Assembly: GCA_021371995.1 (NCBI GenBank)
Contig: JAJFVA010000009.1
Coordinates: forward strand, 1-32,143
Reading direction: 5' to 3'
Source: Methanoregulaceae archaeon
Lineage (GTDB): Archaea; Halobacteriota; Methanomicrobia; Methanomicrobiales; Methanospirillaceae
DNA length: 32,143 bases
Part shown: positions 16,513 to 23,744 of the stretch, piece after piece
How the letters are laid out: the number at the start of each line of letters is the position of its first letter
How positions within the stretch are numbered: position 1 is the stretch's first letter
Made by a program: the position numbers and the translations under genes
The notes under the pieces: generated by a model
What the model was told of the DNA's origin: nothing
Database searches by the model: none
What the model saw: only the letters and a program-made list of their open reading frames with translations

Positions 16513-17144
16513 CCCGGCTGATCCTTGCCCTTGATGTCACCGGAAGAGACGATGCACTCCGCATTGCAGGGCAGTGCGCCCCGCACATCGATGCGATCAA
16601 GATCGGGTATCCCCTGGTCCTTTCATCGGGTCTCTCCATTGCCCGGGATCTCCGTTCAACTGGTCTTCCCCTGATCGCCGACTTCAAGGTTGCTGATATC
16701 CCGAACACCAACCACCTGATTGCCGGGCAGGTCTTCTCGTGCGGGTTCTCAGCGATCATCTGCCATGGTTTTACCGGGAGTGACTCGGCAGAGGCATGCA
16801 TCAGCTCTGCCCATGACCATGGGGGGGAATGTTATATTGTTGCCGAGATGAGCCACCCGGGGGCAGAAGAGTTCTTCCATGGCGGTGTTGCCGAGCGCAT
16901 TGCACACCTTGCGGTCAGGCTTGGTGCGGATGGCATCATCGCACCAGCCACCCGGCCGGACCGCGTCCGCCTGCTCCGGGAAATTGTCGGAGGGAAGAAG
17001 ATCTATTCCCCTGGCGTTGGGGCCCAGGGCGGCGATGCAGCACTTCTTGCAGGCCTCGTGGATGGCATCATTGTCGGCCGCCAGATCTACCGCTCCCCTG
17101 ACCCGGCTTCTGCTGCTGCACAGTTTGCCCCTCTCCGCCTGTGA
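16509..17144 (+). CDS. pyrF: Orotidine 5'-phosphate decarboxylase
   Basis: A 211-residue TIM barrel with the decarboxylase active-site signature D58-F-K60-V-A-D63-IP. LILALDVTG at the N terminus and IYSPGVGAQGGD plus DGIIVGRQIY at the phosphate-binding end are typical of archaeal PyrF. It makes UMP from OMP, the last step of de novo pyrimidine synthesis. Translation is probably coupled to dys by the 4-base overlap. Length and motifs are normal. Confidence 0.96.
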   Translation: MTRLILALDVTGRDDALRIAGQCAPHIDAIKIGYPLVLSSGLSIARDLRSTGLPLIADFKVADIPNTNHLIAGQVFSCGFSAIICHGFTGSDSAEACISSAHDHGGECYIVAEMSHPGAEEFFHGGVAERIAHLAVRLGADGIIAPATRPDRVRLLREIVGGKKIYSPGVGAQGGDAALLAGLVDGIIVGRQIYRSPDPASAAAQFAPLRL

Positions 17145-17242
17145 TGAGATGACGATGCTGATCTGCTGATGAACCCTATGAGTCACCTGAGGCGGAAGGG
17201 GCCGTTCTAAACTTTAAAATACTGAATCGACCATTTTACTGT

Positions 17243-17605
17243 ATGCAATGGAGCGAGGAACAGCAGAAACTGGCTGAAAAGTACAGGAAGCTTGAAGATA
17301 TCCCCGTTGCCGAGCGGCGTTACAAGTGCCACACCTGTCATCTCATCGTCGATGAGAAGCCCTGCCCGCAATGCGGCGATGAGCACCTCGTGATCATGTG
17401 CCCCCTTGACCACTGCCACTGCTCCCATGAGATTATTTCGGGTGTAGAATATTGTCCCCTCTGCGGTGAACCGGTCTGCCCGGATTGCGGCTCTCATGAT
17501 GTCGTCCAGATAAGCCGGGTGACCGGGTATCTCCAGGAAGTTTCCGGATGGAACGCCGGGAAACAGCAGGAATTGAAGGACCGGAAGCGCTACACGGTAG
17601 CATGA
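17243..17605 (+). CDS. Stand-alone zinc-ribbon/glycyl-radical domain related to anaerobic ribonucleotide reductase (NrdD C terminus)
   Basis: This 120-residue protein looks like the detached C-terminal end of class III ribonucleotide reductase. Two CxxC pairs (CPLCG and CPDCG) precede ISRVTGYLQ, where the glycine of RVTGY aligns with the radical glycine, and then [16 protein letters not shown], the conserved end of NrdD. The N-terminal half has further pairs (CHTC, CPQC, and CPLDHCHC), giving about a dozen cysteines and histidines. The large catalytic barrel is absent and no NrdG activase is in the window. It may complement a separate large subunit as a replaceable radical domain, or may have lost the radical role. 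It overlaps cbiZ by 4 bases. TTTAAAATA about 26 bases upstream suggests a leaderless message. Confidence 0.75.
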   Translation: MQWSEEQQKLAEKYRKLEDIPVAERRYKCHTCHLIVDEKPCPQCGDEHLVIMCPLDHCHCSHEIISGVEYCPLCGEPVCPDCGSHDVVQISRVTGYLQEVSGWNAGKQQELKDRKRYTVA

Positions 17606-18483
17606 GGTATTATCTCCGGGAGAGCACCCTTTTTGTCCGGGGCAGGTTCCGCTCGGTGAGCACGGGAGCCGGGGGCGGGATCGGCACGGTCAGCACGCTT
17701 CTCTGCCATACGGTGCCACCGGAATGGGATGAACAGGATCCTCTCCGCGAGCTCGCCACTGTTGCTGCACGGCAAGGGCTCCCGGGCGATTTCTTCGGGC
17801 TGCTCACCGCTGTGAAGATGCAGCACCTGTGTATCCTGCAGTATGATTTTATGACCGTTTTCATTTCCGCCGGGATTCGCCCGGAATCCTTCGGGAACAT
17901 CACTATCATCGTCAACAGCAGCCAGGGGATGTCCGATGCAGCTCTCGCAGGCGCTGTCATCACGGCAACCGAGGCAAAGTCAGAAGCGCTCAGGGGACTC
18001 GGGCATCCCTTCTATGGAACTCCCACCGATGCGGTCATTGTTGCCTCGGAAGGACCTGTGGTGCACCCGTATGCAGGAATCCTTACGGAAGCGGGAAGAA
18101 GGATCCATGCAGCAGTCCTGTTCGGGGTGCCGGAAGCCCTGCAGCGGCACGAAGGCATCGTGGTCCGCGATGCCCCCTCCTACTTTATTTTCTCGAGATA
18201 TGGCGGGGACCACTGGGTCGAATGGCTCCCAGAAGCCTGCCCGTATTACCCCTGCCATTTTGAGGGGCAGCGTTGTGAATTCTGCTACTGCCCCTTCTAC
18301 CCGTGCGGGGATGAATCGCTCGGACAGTGGGTGCAGAGCTCTTTGAAAAACGGACCGGTCTGGAACTGTGCCGGGTGCACCCTGCTCCACCAGCCCGGAA
18401 TCGCGGATTACCTGTTAAAAAATCCCGAAGCATCGCTTCATGAACTCAAAACAAAGGAGAGAGAACGCAGGAAAAAGGCGTGA
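17602..18483 (+). CDS. cbiZ: Adenosylcobinamide amidohydrolase CbiZ with C-terminal cysteine-rich domain
   Basis: The 293-residue protein has a CbiZ domain (about 1-215; [48 protein letters not shown], and [11 protein letters not shown]). A C-terminal cysteine-rich domain follows (about 217-275; [25 protein letters not shown] and [10 protein letters not shown]). CbiZ removes the aminopropanol side chain from adenosylcobinamide to give adenosylcobyric acid, which lets archaea salvage cobinamides. The cysteine-rich domain is a known fusion partner and probably binds metal. The ATG at 17602 overlaps the stop of the glycyl-radical gene (ATGA), so it was chosen over an upstream in-frame codon lying inside that gene. 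Corrinoids are needed for methanogen methyltransferases, and possibly here for a class II reductase. Confidence 0.85.
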   Translation: MRYYLRESTLFVRGRFRSVSTGAGGGIGTVSTLLCHTVPPEWDEQDPLRELATVAARQGLPGDFFGLLTAVKMQHLCILQYDFMTVFISAGIRPESFGNITIIVNSSQGMSDAALAGAVITATEAKSEALRGLGHPFYGTPTDAVIVASEGPVVHPYAGILTEAGRRIHAAVLFGVPEALQRHEGIVVRDAPSYFIFSRYGGDHWVEWLPEACPYYPCHFEGQRCEFCYCPFYPCGDESLGQWVQSSLKNGPVWNCAGCTLLHQPGIADYLLKNPEASLHELKTKERERRKKA

Positions 18484-18494
18484 GATCTCACGCC
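18472..18494 (-). terminator. Hairpin plus T-run terminating the DUF1858 gene, embedded in the end of cbiZ
   Basis: GGCGTGAGATCTCACGCC (18477-18494) is a perfect 18-base palindrome. On the minus strand it is followed by five T residues (18476-18472), a classic intrinsic terminator layout 22 bases past the stop codon of the DUF1858 gene. It also covers the stop codon of cbiZ on the plus strand, where no T-run follows. Confidence 0.65.
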
Positions 18495-18515
18495 GTCAAT
18501 CCCTCTGTGCCCTCT

Positions 18516-18710
18516 TCAGGCTTCCTTGATGCCCAGTGCGGCCATGAGCTCTTCGAGCGGGATCCCGTGGACCATGGCTGCCTCGCGGATAGTCTCCCCG
18601 CGGGCGATTGCACATCCCACACAGCCCATCCCGAACTTGAAGAGCACCTCGGCCGATTCAGGCTTTGCTTTCAGAAGGTCGTAAATCGTGCTGTCAGCCG
18701 TAATTTCCAT
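18516..18710 (-). CDS. DUF1858-type redox-disulfide mini-protein
   Basis: A 64-residue helical protein with a single CxxC (C30-VG-C33 in FGMGCVGC). It matches the DUF1858 group of small proteins (IYDLLKAKPESAEVLFKFGMGCVGC, then RGETIREAA, HGIP). Members occur next to or fused with redox enzymes such as hybrid-cluster proteins and are thought to use the cysteine pair for disulfide chemistry or metal binding; the precise role is unknown. It stands alone, with a TATA-like ATTTAAGTA about 30 bases before the ATG, AAAGGT directly before the ATG, and a strong terminator after the stop. Confidence 0.8.
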   Translation of the reverse strand: MEITADSTIYDLLKAKPESAEVLFKFGMGCVGCAIARGETIREAAMVHGIPLEELMAALGIKEA

Positions 18711-18822
18711 ACCTTTATTGTTTGCGGGTGCAGGTACTTAAATCTGCAGCTGCCGGTTCATTTTCGCAACCCGCCCAGATCCTTTATCTATGAATGATTG
18801 TTCTAGCTAGTTCTGGAGATGT

Positions 18823-20064
18823 ATGAACATGGATTATTCCAGTATGACTGAAAGAATCTCCCTGAAAGTAAGTGCAAAAGGCCACGAGGCCGATACGGCA
18901 AAAATCGAAGGGAAACTCCGCCGCCTCATCGAGGAGTTCGGCGTACCGCCGCAGGAAGCCGAACGAACTGTTTTAAACGAGCTTGCCCGCGATCTCTCCA
19001 TCCCGGACCTCGGTTCCGGGCCTGGCACTGCTGCCGGTGAGGAGAAACAGCTCCGCCAGCTCTCGTCCGGTGACTGGGCAACTATCGAGGCAAAAGTCGT
19101 CTCGCTCTCCAGTTCCTTCTCAAGTGCGATCTCACAGACCGGCATCCTTGCCGATTCCACGGGTGCGATGCGGTTTGTGGTCTGGGCCAAAGCAAATGCC
19201 CCGCGGCTGTCGGTCGGCTCATGGTACCGCTTCGAGTCGGTAGTGGTGGATGAGTACAAAGGATCCCCCAACCTGAAGGTCCATTCAGGGACCACAATCA
19301 AAGAGATTGCCAGTGAAACGCCACTGATTCCAGAGAGTATCCCGATAAGGGATCTGACGCCAGGTATTGGCAGCGTCAGGGCGAAATTCATCCAGGAGTG
19401 GGAAGTCAGCCATGACCGGATGCTCCAGTCCGGACTTCTCGGCGATGAATCAGGAACCGCAAAATTCGTGATATGGAAAGAGGAGGGAAAAGAACGACTG
19501 GTCCCGGGCACGGTATACAGCATTTACTATGCGCTGGTAGACGAATATCAGGGACGAATCTCCCTCAACCTCACCACCGCAACGGTACTTCCCGAAGAGG
19601 GGGATATCCCGGTGAGCGGAGGAGAGGGAGTATTTGCCGGGGCACTGGTGCATGTTGCACCCGGGTCCGGACTTATCAAGCGGTGTCCGGTTGAAGGATG
19701 CAACCGTGTCCTCTCGCGACAGAACTACTGCCCTGTGCACGAGATCCAGCCGGGATTTCTCTATGATCTCCGTATAAAGGGGTGGCTTGATAATGGCAGG
19801 GAAACCCGGGAAATTCTTGTTCAGCGCGAGGTAACAGAGCAGCTTACGGGCATTTCCCTCCATGAGGCAAAAGAACTTGCCGAGAACAACCCTCTCGGGA
19901 TGGATGAGGTGTTCCTGCGGGTACGTGAGCGGATCCTCGGGCGGTACCTTACCTGCAGGGGGAGGGAGATGGACCAGAGGATCCTTGTATCCGAATGCGG
20001 ATTCCTGCATTTTGATCCGGCTGAGATCCCGGGACTCCTGAACAGGGCCGGGGGGTCATCCTGA
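18823..20064 (+). CDS. Replication protein A-type single-stranded DNA-binding protein
   Basis: The 413-residue protein has an N-terminal helical region (IEGKLRRLIEEFGVPPQEAERTVLNEL, about 25-55), two OB folds (about 75-170 and 180-280; IEAKVVSLSSSF ... GILADSTGAMRFVVW, and SGLLGDESGTAKFVIW) and a zinc finger (CPVEGC ... NYCPVH, about 287-306) before a C-terminal OB-like region. This is the RPA architecture of euryarchaea. It protects single-stranded DNA in replication and repair. The ATG at 18823 has GGAGAT just upstream and a TATA-like CTTTATCTAT about 35 bases before; a second ATG six bases later is possible. It overlaps the RPA-associated gene by one base. Confidence 0.88.
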   Translation: MNMDYSSMTERISLKVSAKGHEADTAKIEGKLRRLIEEFGVPPQEAERTVLNELARDLSIPDLGSGPGTAAGEEKQLRQLSSGDWATIEAKVVSLSSSFSSAISQTGILADSTGAMRFVVWAKANAPRLSVGSWYRFESVVVDEYKGSPNLKVHSGTTIKEIASETPLIPESIPIRDLTPGIGSVRAKFIQEWEVSHDRMLQSGLLGDESGTAKFVIWKEEGKERLVPGTVYSIYYALVDEYQGRISLNLTTATVLPEEGDIPVSGGEGVFAGALVHVAPGSGLIKRCPVEGCNRVLSRQNYCPVHEIQPGFLYDLRIKGWLDNGRETREILVQREVTEQLTGISLHEAKELAENNPLGMDEVFLRVRERILGRYLTCRGREMDQRILVSECGFLHFDPAEIPGLLNRAGGSS

Positions 20065-20657
20065 TGGCGACACCGGAAAGGCCTTCCTTTGCACGAAGGG
20101 AGGGGACGTTTGAGCGTGAACCTGCCCGGAGGGTCTTTGCCGCGGAACTCCGTGAGACGAGGATCCACTTCCGGGAAGGAGACGATGAAAAGAGCCCCAC
20201 GTACGTACTCCTTCCCACCGGAGAACGGTGCAACAGGGTGTTTCTGGTCGGCACCCTCACCGAGAAGAAGAAGCAGGGGGAGCAGAACATGTTCTACCGG
20301 GCGAGGGTAGTGGACCCGACCGGGACGTTCTTCGTTATGGCAGGGAGTTACCAGCCTGAAGCGATGCAGCAGATCGCGCGGATCGATCCCCCCGCCTTTG
20401 TGGCAGTTGTCGGAAAACCGAACGTGTACGAGACCCCGGATGGAGCGACCCTGATCTCGATCCGCTGTGAATCAGTCACCGCGGTTGACAAGGAGACAAG
20501 AGATCGCTGGGTGCTTGACTGTGGTCTCGCCACCCTTGACCGGATTGACAGTATGGCATCAACTCAGTACGGGGAGAGGGCGCAGAAGGAGTATCGTACC
20601 GACCCTGCCGTGTTCCGTAAGATGGTGTTTGAAGCACTCTCCCAGCTCAGGCTGTGA
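20064..20657 (+). CDS. RPA-associated protein (COG3390 family)
   Basis: A 197-residue protein with a central OB-fold-like region (RVFLVGTLTEKKKQGEQNMFYRARVVDPTGTFFVMAG, at about 52-92, then PPAFVAVVGKPNVYE). It corresponds to the conserved protein encoded beside RPA in euryarchaea, which binds RPA and is thought to act with it in replication or repair. The start overlaps the RPA stop codon by one base (TGATG). Its own DNA binding has not been shown here. Confidence 0.85.
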   Translation: MATPERPSFARREGTFEREPARRVFAAELRETRIHFREGDDEKSPTYVLLPTGERCNRVFLVGTLTEKKKQGEQNMFYRARVVDPTGTFFVMAGSYQPEAMQQIARIDPPAFVAVVGKPNVYETPDGATLISIRCESVTAVDKETRDRWVLDCGLATLDRIDSMASTQYGERAQKEYRTDPAVFRKMVFEALSQLRL

Positions 20658-20705
20658 CCCACAATACCTTTATTTTCCCGGGCAGAGATCTTCGTCCGAT
20701 CATCT

Positions 20706-20867
20706 ATGGATGAGAAGAAAAGGGCCGAACTGATCAAAAACCTGGATCTGAAAGTGCTGAAAGAGGAGGCAAAGGCACGGGGGATAAAGCCCGGGCGTTG
20801 CCCGACAAAGACTTCGATCGCCAAGCTGCTCCCCGATGAGGCGCTCCTCGCACTTGCAAAAAAATGA
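20706..20867 (+). CDS. 53-residue basic mini-protein, possible SAP-like helix pair
   Basis: A short reading frame starting [20 protein letters not shown] and ending LLALAKK. It contains a helix, a turn with [15 protein letters not shown] and a second helix, which recalls the SAP-type DNA-binding fold (helix, conserved Gly, helix). A TATA-like CCTTTATTTT lies about 31 bases before the ATG, so it may be expressed from its own promoter. It ends 8 bases before the convergent ferredoxin stop. Support is codon quality, a promoter and snug spacing between real genes. The function is unknown, and placement after RPA suggests DNA or nucleic-acid binding (inference). Confidence 0.6.
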   Translation: MDEKKRAELIKNLDLKVLKEEAKARGIKPGRCPTKTSIAKLLPDEALLALAKK

Positions 20868-20875
20868 GTGCCTGA

Positions 20876-21100
20876 TTATCCGACTGCAATTACCTGTACC
20901 GGGCAGAGATCTGCTGCCTCGATGACACAGTCTTCGAGATCGGGGGGGGCTTCCCCCTGTTCCGGTTTTCCCTCCGTCCGGTATGCTTCGACAACCTGTG
21001 AGAGGGTATCCTCTTTTCCCAGTTCAAAGAATGCAGGGCAGGTGTCCACGCAGGTCCCGCAGCTGACGCACTCTGCACGATTGATGATCACCTTCACCAT
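20876..21100 (-). CDS. Small single-cluster ferredoxin
   Basis: A 74-residue ferredoxin with C11-x2-C14-x2-C17-x3-C21-P near the start and C58 and C66-P near the end. In one-cluster ferredoxins of this layout three ligands come from the first motif and the fourth from the last CP (C66), while the remaining pair (C21 and C58) may form a disulfide. The acidic insert between them (residues 26-57) is typical of this group. It would carry electrons at low potential in the cytoplasm. A TATA-like CATATAATT lies about 40 bases upstream. The partner enzyme is not evident from the neighbours. Confidence 0.88.
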   Translation of the reverse strand: MVKVIINRAECVSCGTCVDTCPAFFELGKEDTLSQVVEAYRTEGKPEQGEAPPDLEDCVIEAADLCPVQVIAVG

Positions 21101-21579
21101 ACCGCAGCCCCTGTTTCGTACTGGTCGTCACCGGCAATTATATGCTGCGGCAATATCCCGCGGGTTTTGGTGCTGGTGTAACACTGGATGAATGCCTGGA
21201 ATCCCTGCGATAGTGCCACACGCGGAGATAATTCCCAAGATACTTATGGTATGGCAGACCTGGATTTCCCGTTTTCCATAAACGGTGCAAATGAAAAAGG
21301 AAAAGGGTATAGTGGCGTTTCAACCACCATTTTTTCACACATCTGAAGAGTTACATGTCTTAATAGGCGCTCCTTGGGGTTCTCGCCTTTTGGCTTACCC
21401 CCGCCGCTGTGGCGTCCCCCAGATGCGATAAGGCGGTATCAGGCACAAAAATTTCGTCATAGTGGATGCTGGATGGATTATCGCTTTTCCAGCAAAAATT
21501 TTCATTTACGGAATATTTTCCGACGTGATTTATTAGAGAGGCTGGTGGCAAAATAGTACTATACCTAAGGAAAAAACAA
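21101..21579. other. 479-base gap without a recognised gene; nested hairpins at 21366-21414
   Basis: Between ribB and the ferredoxin gene, both on the minus strand, I find no convincing protein gene. The ferredoxin promoter lies at the low end, and an oligo-T run for ribB is at 21570-21575 (read on the minus strand). Bases 21366-21405 can fold into a three-part nested hairpin: GGCG/CGCC outside, GGGGT/ACCCC in the middle, GCC/GGC around a four-base loop. The CGCC at 21402-21405 can instead pair with GGCG at 21411-21414. GCGATAA (21425-21431) also matches TTATCGC (21478-21484). This may be a small RNA, a leader element or a relic; no known RNA family was recognised. Confidence 0.4.
21570..21575 (-). 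terminator. Oligo-T terminator after ribB
   Basis: On the minus strand six T residues occur 5-10 bases after the ribB stop codon, matching the common archaeal oligo-T stop signal. Confidence 0.45.
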
Positions 21580-22257
21580 TCAGGGAGATGAGTACCTGTC
21601 CCAGGCTTCGAGAACATCGTCTCCTTCGACAAAAACAAGCCTGTGGTTCCGTGCATACTCCTGTGCGTCCTTTTTTGAGAGGGCAAGGCCTGATCGGTCA
21701 TCAAGCATCTCGCAGACGGTAACTGCAGGGGTGATCCCGGCCATGATCGCCATCGCAACCGAGAGTTCGGTCTGGCCCCTCCTCCGGGAAAGAAGTCCAT
21801 CGGCTGCTCTGAGTATTGCCACGTGGCCGGGAGACCGGAACCGGCCGTAAAAGTCGCACCCTCCCCCGTTCAGGCTCCGTTTTACCTGGTCTGCAATCGC
21901 AGTGATGGTGAGTGCCCTATCATTATCTGTAATCCCGGTGAAGGTATCGCGATGGTTCACCCATAGTGAGAACGATGAATGGTTCTTCCGGTCGTACGGT
22001 ATATCCCCGATCGTTTCTGCGATGCCGCTGCAGGACTGGAGGACATCGCTTGCAAAAGGCAGCCTAAGACGTGCCGCTGCATCAGGGTGAATGGCCGTGC
22101 AGATCAGCCCGCCACCATCCTTCCGCATCAGGGCAATATCTGCCGGGCGCACCATATCCGAACGTATGGCAAAATCCGTTTCACGCTCCCGTTCATCAAA
22201 ATCATAGAGCAGGATGATCTTCCCCTGCCGCAGGGCTGTCAATGCTTCGTCAATCAT
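21580..22257 (-). CDS. ribB: 3,4-dihydroxy-2-butanone 4-phosphate synthase
   Basis: The 225-residue protein has RibB signatures: DERERETDFAIRSDMV (acidic metal loop near residue 23), GGLICTAIH, and SFSLWVNHRDTFTGITDNDRALTI (about 94-118), then GHVAILRA and GQTELSVAMA. It converts ribulose 5-phosphate to the four-carbon precursor of riboflavin. It overlaps ribK by 4 bases (ATGA), so supply of the precursor and phosphorylation of riboflavin are coupled. It is a single-domain archaeal form without a fused GTP cyclohydrolase II. Confidence 0.95.
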   Translation of the reverse strand: MIDEALTALRQGKIILLYDFDERERETDFAIRSDMVRPADIALMRKDGGGLICTAIHPDAAARLRLPFASDVLQSCSGIAETIGDIPYDRKNHSSFSLWVNHRDTFTGITDNDRALTITAIADQVKRSLNGGGCDFYGRFRSPGHVAILRAADGLLSRRRGQTELSVAMAIMAGITPAVTVCEMLDDRSGLALSKKDAQEYARNHRLVFVEGDDVLEAWDRYSSP

Positions 22258-22919
22258 GGTGCCACCTCAACCTTCACTTCGTCCGTGTCATTCACCCCAA
22301 GCGTCTCCCGGATACAGACCGGGGCAATCAGCTCGAGGACGTCATCCGGGTAATGGGTCCTTCCCGGGATCACGATGCCGCAGGGGATGCCTTCAATTCT
22401 GCAGGGCAGGCAGCGGGCATCACCAAAGGTACGGCCATCCGCTGAAAAACCCTGTATCCGTACCCATTCCAGCTGGTCCAGCCTCTTTCGTATCTGGACA
22501 CTTGACGGTTCAAGTCGTATATTCAGGGTTCCCGGATAGGGCGCAAACCCGATCTTTTCAGAGAACTGCTGCACGTAGGGATCAAGGCTCATGTAATACC
22601 TGCCCTCTCCAAGACCGGAGATCACCATTCCCTGGAGGATGAACTCTTCCCGCCCGCTCCCAAACACCCGGCAATAATCCGCGTATTCATGCCGCAGGAT
22701 CTCTTCTCCGCTCCTTGTGACCGTGACATACTGGCCGTCAGGGTTGACCGAACGGGAGAGGAGCAGCTGCCGCTCGAGCGACTGGAGGCGCCGTGATGCG
22801 GTCTGCGGGCTCGTGCCAAGCGCGCTCCCAAGAGACTGGGAGGAAACCCAGACCGGCCCCTTCAGGCCACCCTTCAGGGCGATCGCTTTCAGGCACTGGA
22901 GATCCTCGGACATAATCAT
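22254..22919 (-). CDS. ribK: CTP-dependent riboflavin kinase with N-terminal winged helix (RbkR type)
   Basis: The 221-residue protein has a winged-helix DNA-binding region (about 1-85; VSSQSLGSALGTSPQTASRRLQSLERQLLLSR, GEEILR) and a C-terminal CTP-dependent riboflavin kinase domain (about 95-221; GMVISGLGEGRYYMSL, YPGTLNIRL, FGDARCLPCRIEG, THYPDDVLELIAP). This domain pair is known in archaea as RbkR, which makes FMN and also represses riboflavin genes. The leaderless start at 22919 lies about 26 bases after the TATA-like ATAAATAATA. An imperfect repeat (22921-22956) overlapping that box is a candidate operator. The second ATG at 22913 is an alternative start. Confidence 0.92.
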   Translation of the reverse strand: MIMSEDLQCLKAIALKGGLKGPVWVSSQSLGSALGTSPQTASRRLQSLERQLLLSRSVNPDGQYVTVTRSGEEILRHEYADYCRVFGSGREEFILQGMVISGLGEGRYYMSLDPYVQQFSEKIGFAPYPGTLNIRLEPSSVQIRKRLDQLEWVRIQGFSADGRTFGDARCLPCRIEGIPCGIVIPGRTHYPDDVLELIAPVCIRETLGVNDTDEVKVEVAP

Positions 22920-22920
22920 A

Positions 22921-22956
22921 TACTTATCAAAATTGAGATGCTTATTATTTATGAGT
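22921..22956. promoter_or_regulatory. Tandem imperfect 18-base repeat over the ribK promoter, candidate RbkR operator
   Basis: Two 18-base units (22921-22938 and 22939-22956) agree at 11 positions and share CTTAT at the left and TGAG at the right. Within the second unit CTTAT and ATGAG form near-inverted arms. The repeats cover the TATA-like ATAAATAATA of ribK (minus strand), where a repressor would block transcription. Assignment to RbkR is inference. Confidence 0.4.
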
Positions 22957-23033
22957 ATCTATACAGGGGATTTCGTGAAATGTCGAATCCGAGTTCGTTA
23001 ATTATATCAGCCCCCCTGCCCTCATAGTGTGGC

Positions 23034-23744
23034 ATGAAATCTGATGTGCGGTATCTGCTTGCCGAGAAGATGGCGGGAGAGATCACGCTTTCAGAATCAC
23101 CAGGCAAGGCCCTGAAGAAATGGAGGATGAGTTTCAACATTCCCCAGGGCGTGCTCTGTGAACACCTCGAAGTCTCCCCTTCCGTGATCAGCGATTACGA
23201 GAGCGGGAGAAGAAAAAGCCCGGGCACTGCTGTCGTCGGAAAGATTGTCGACATGATCCTTTCCATCGATGAGGCAAACGGCGGGAAGTACATCAAGAAA
23301 TTTGCAAAGATCCTGTATACCGATATTGACGATAATGTCATCTACGACATTTTCGATTACCCGACACCCGTAATGCTTTCACGGTTTTCCGCGCTGCTCT
23401 CATGCAAGACGCTCTGCGGTTCCCTGAGCCAGTCAATTTTTGGCTATACGATTGTCAACAGTCTCAACGCAATCACCCAGCTCTCGTCCAATGAGTTCAA
23501 CCGGATCTACGGGTGGAGCACAGAGCGGGTACTCATCTTTACCGATGTCACTTCCGGCAAGTCCCCCATGGTGGCGATTCGGGTTACCCCGTTCAAACCG
23601 CGTTCTGTGGTGCTGCAGGGGATCGAGCCGGAGCTCGTCCACCCGCTGGTTCCAAAGATGGCCGAGCGGGATCATATCACCGTGCTCTGCACCATGATGG
23701 GCATTGATGAGATAGTGGAAAAACTGAGGGAAGAACGATGGTAG
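23034..23744 (+). CDS. XRE-family transcriptional regulator preceding the HMG-CoA synthase operon
   Basis: A 236-residue regulator with a Cro/XRE helix-turn-helix at about 22-75 ([39 protein letters not shown]) and a C-terminal domain of about 150 residues with no motif I can name. This archaeal family (COG1709-like) is commonly encoded next to mevalonate genes and may regulate them. It overlaps HMG-CoA synthase by 7 bases, so it is in the same transcript. TTAATTATAT lies about 30 bases before the ATG, suggesting a leaderless message. The C-terminal domain could bind a pathway intermediate (inference). Confidence 0.82.
   Translation: MKSDVRYLLAEKMAGEITLSESPGKALKKWRMSFNIPQGVLCEHLEVSPSVISDYESGRRKSPGTAVVGKIVDMILSIDEANGGKYIKKFAKILYTDIDDNVIYDIFDYPTPVMLSRFSALLSCKTLCGSLSQSIFGYTIVNSLNAITQLSSNEFNRIYGWSTERVLIFTDVTSGKSPMVAIRVTPFKPRSVVLQGIEPELVHPLVPKMAERDHITVLCTMMGIDEIVEKLREERW

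Noticed and set aside
21366-21420. Thiamine, cobalamin or c-di-GMP riboswitch in the ribB-ferredoxin gap
   Set aside because: The hairpins and GAGA-like loop recall such elements, but the conserved cores do not match and the next gene is a ferredoxin.
21360-21800. Minus-strand frame of 146 codons overlapping the end of ribB
   Set aside because: Most of it is another frame of ribB. Only the last third lies in the gap, and no family was recognised. I kept the gap as a finding, not as a gene.
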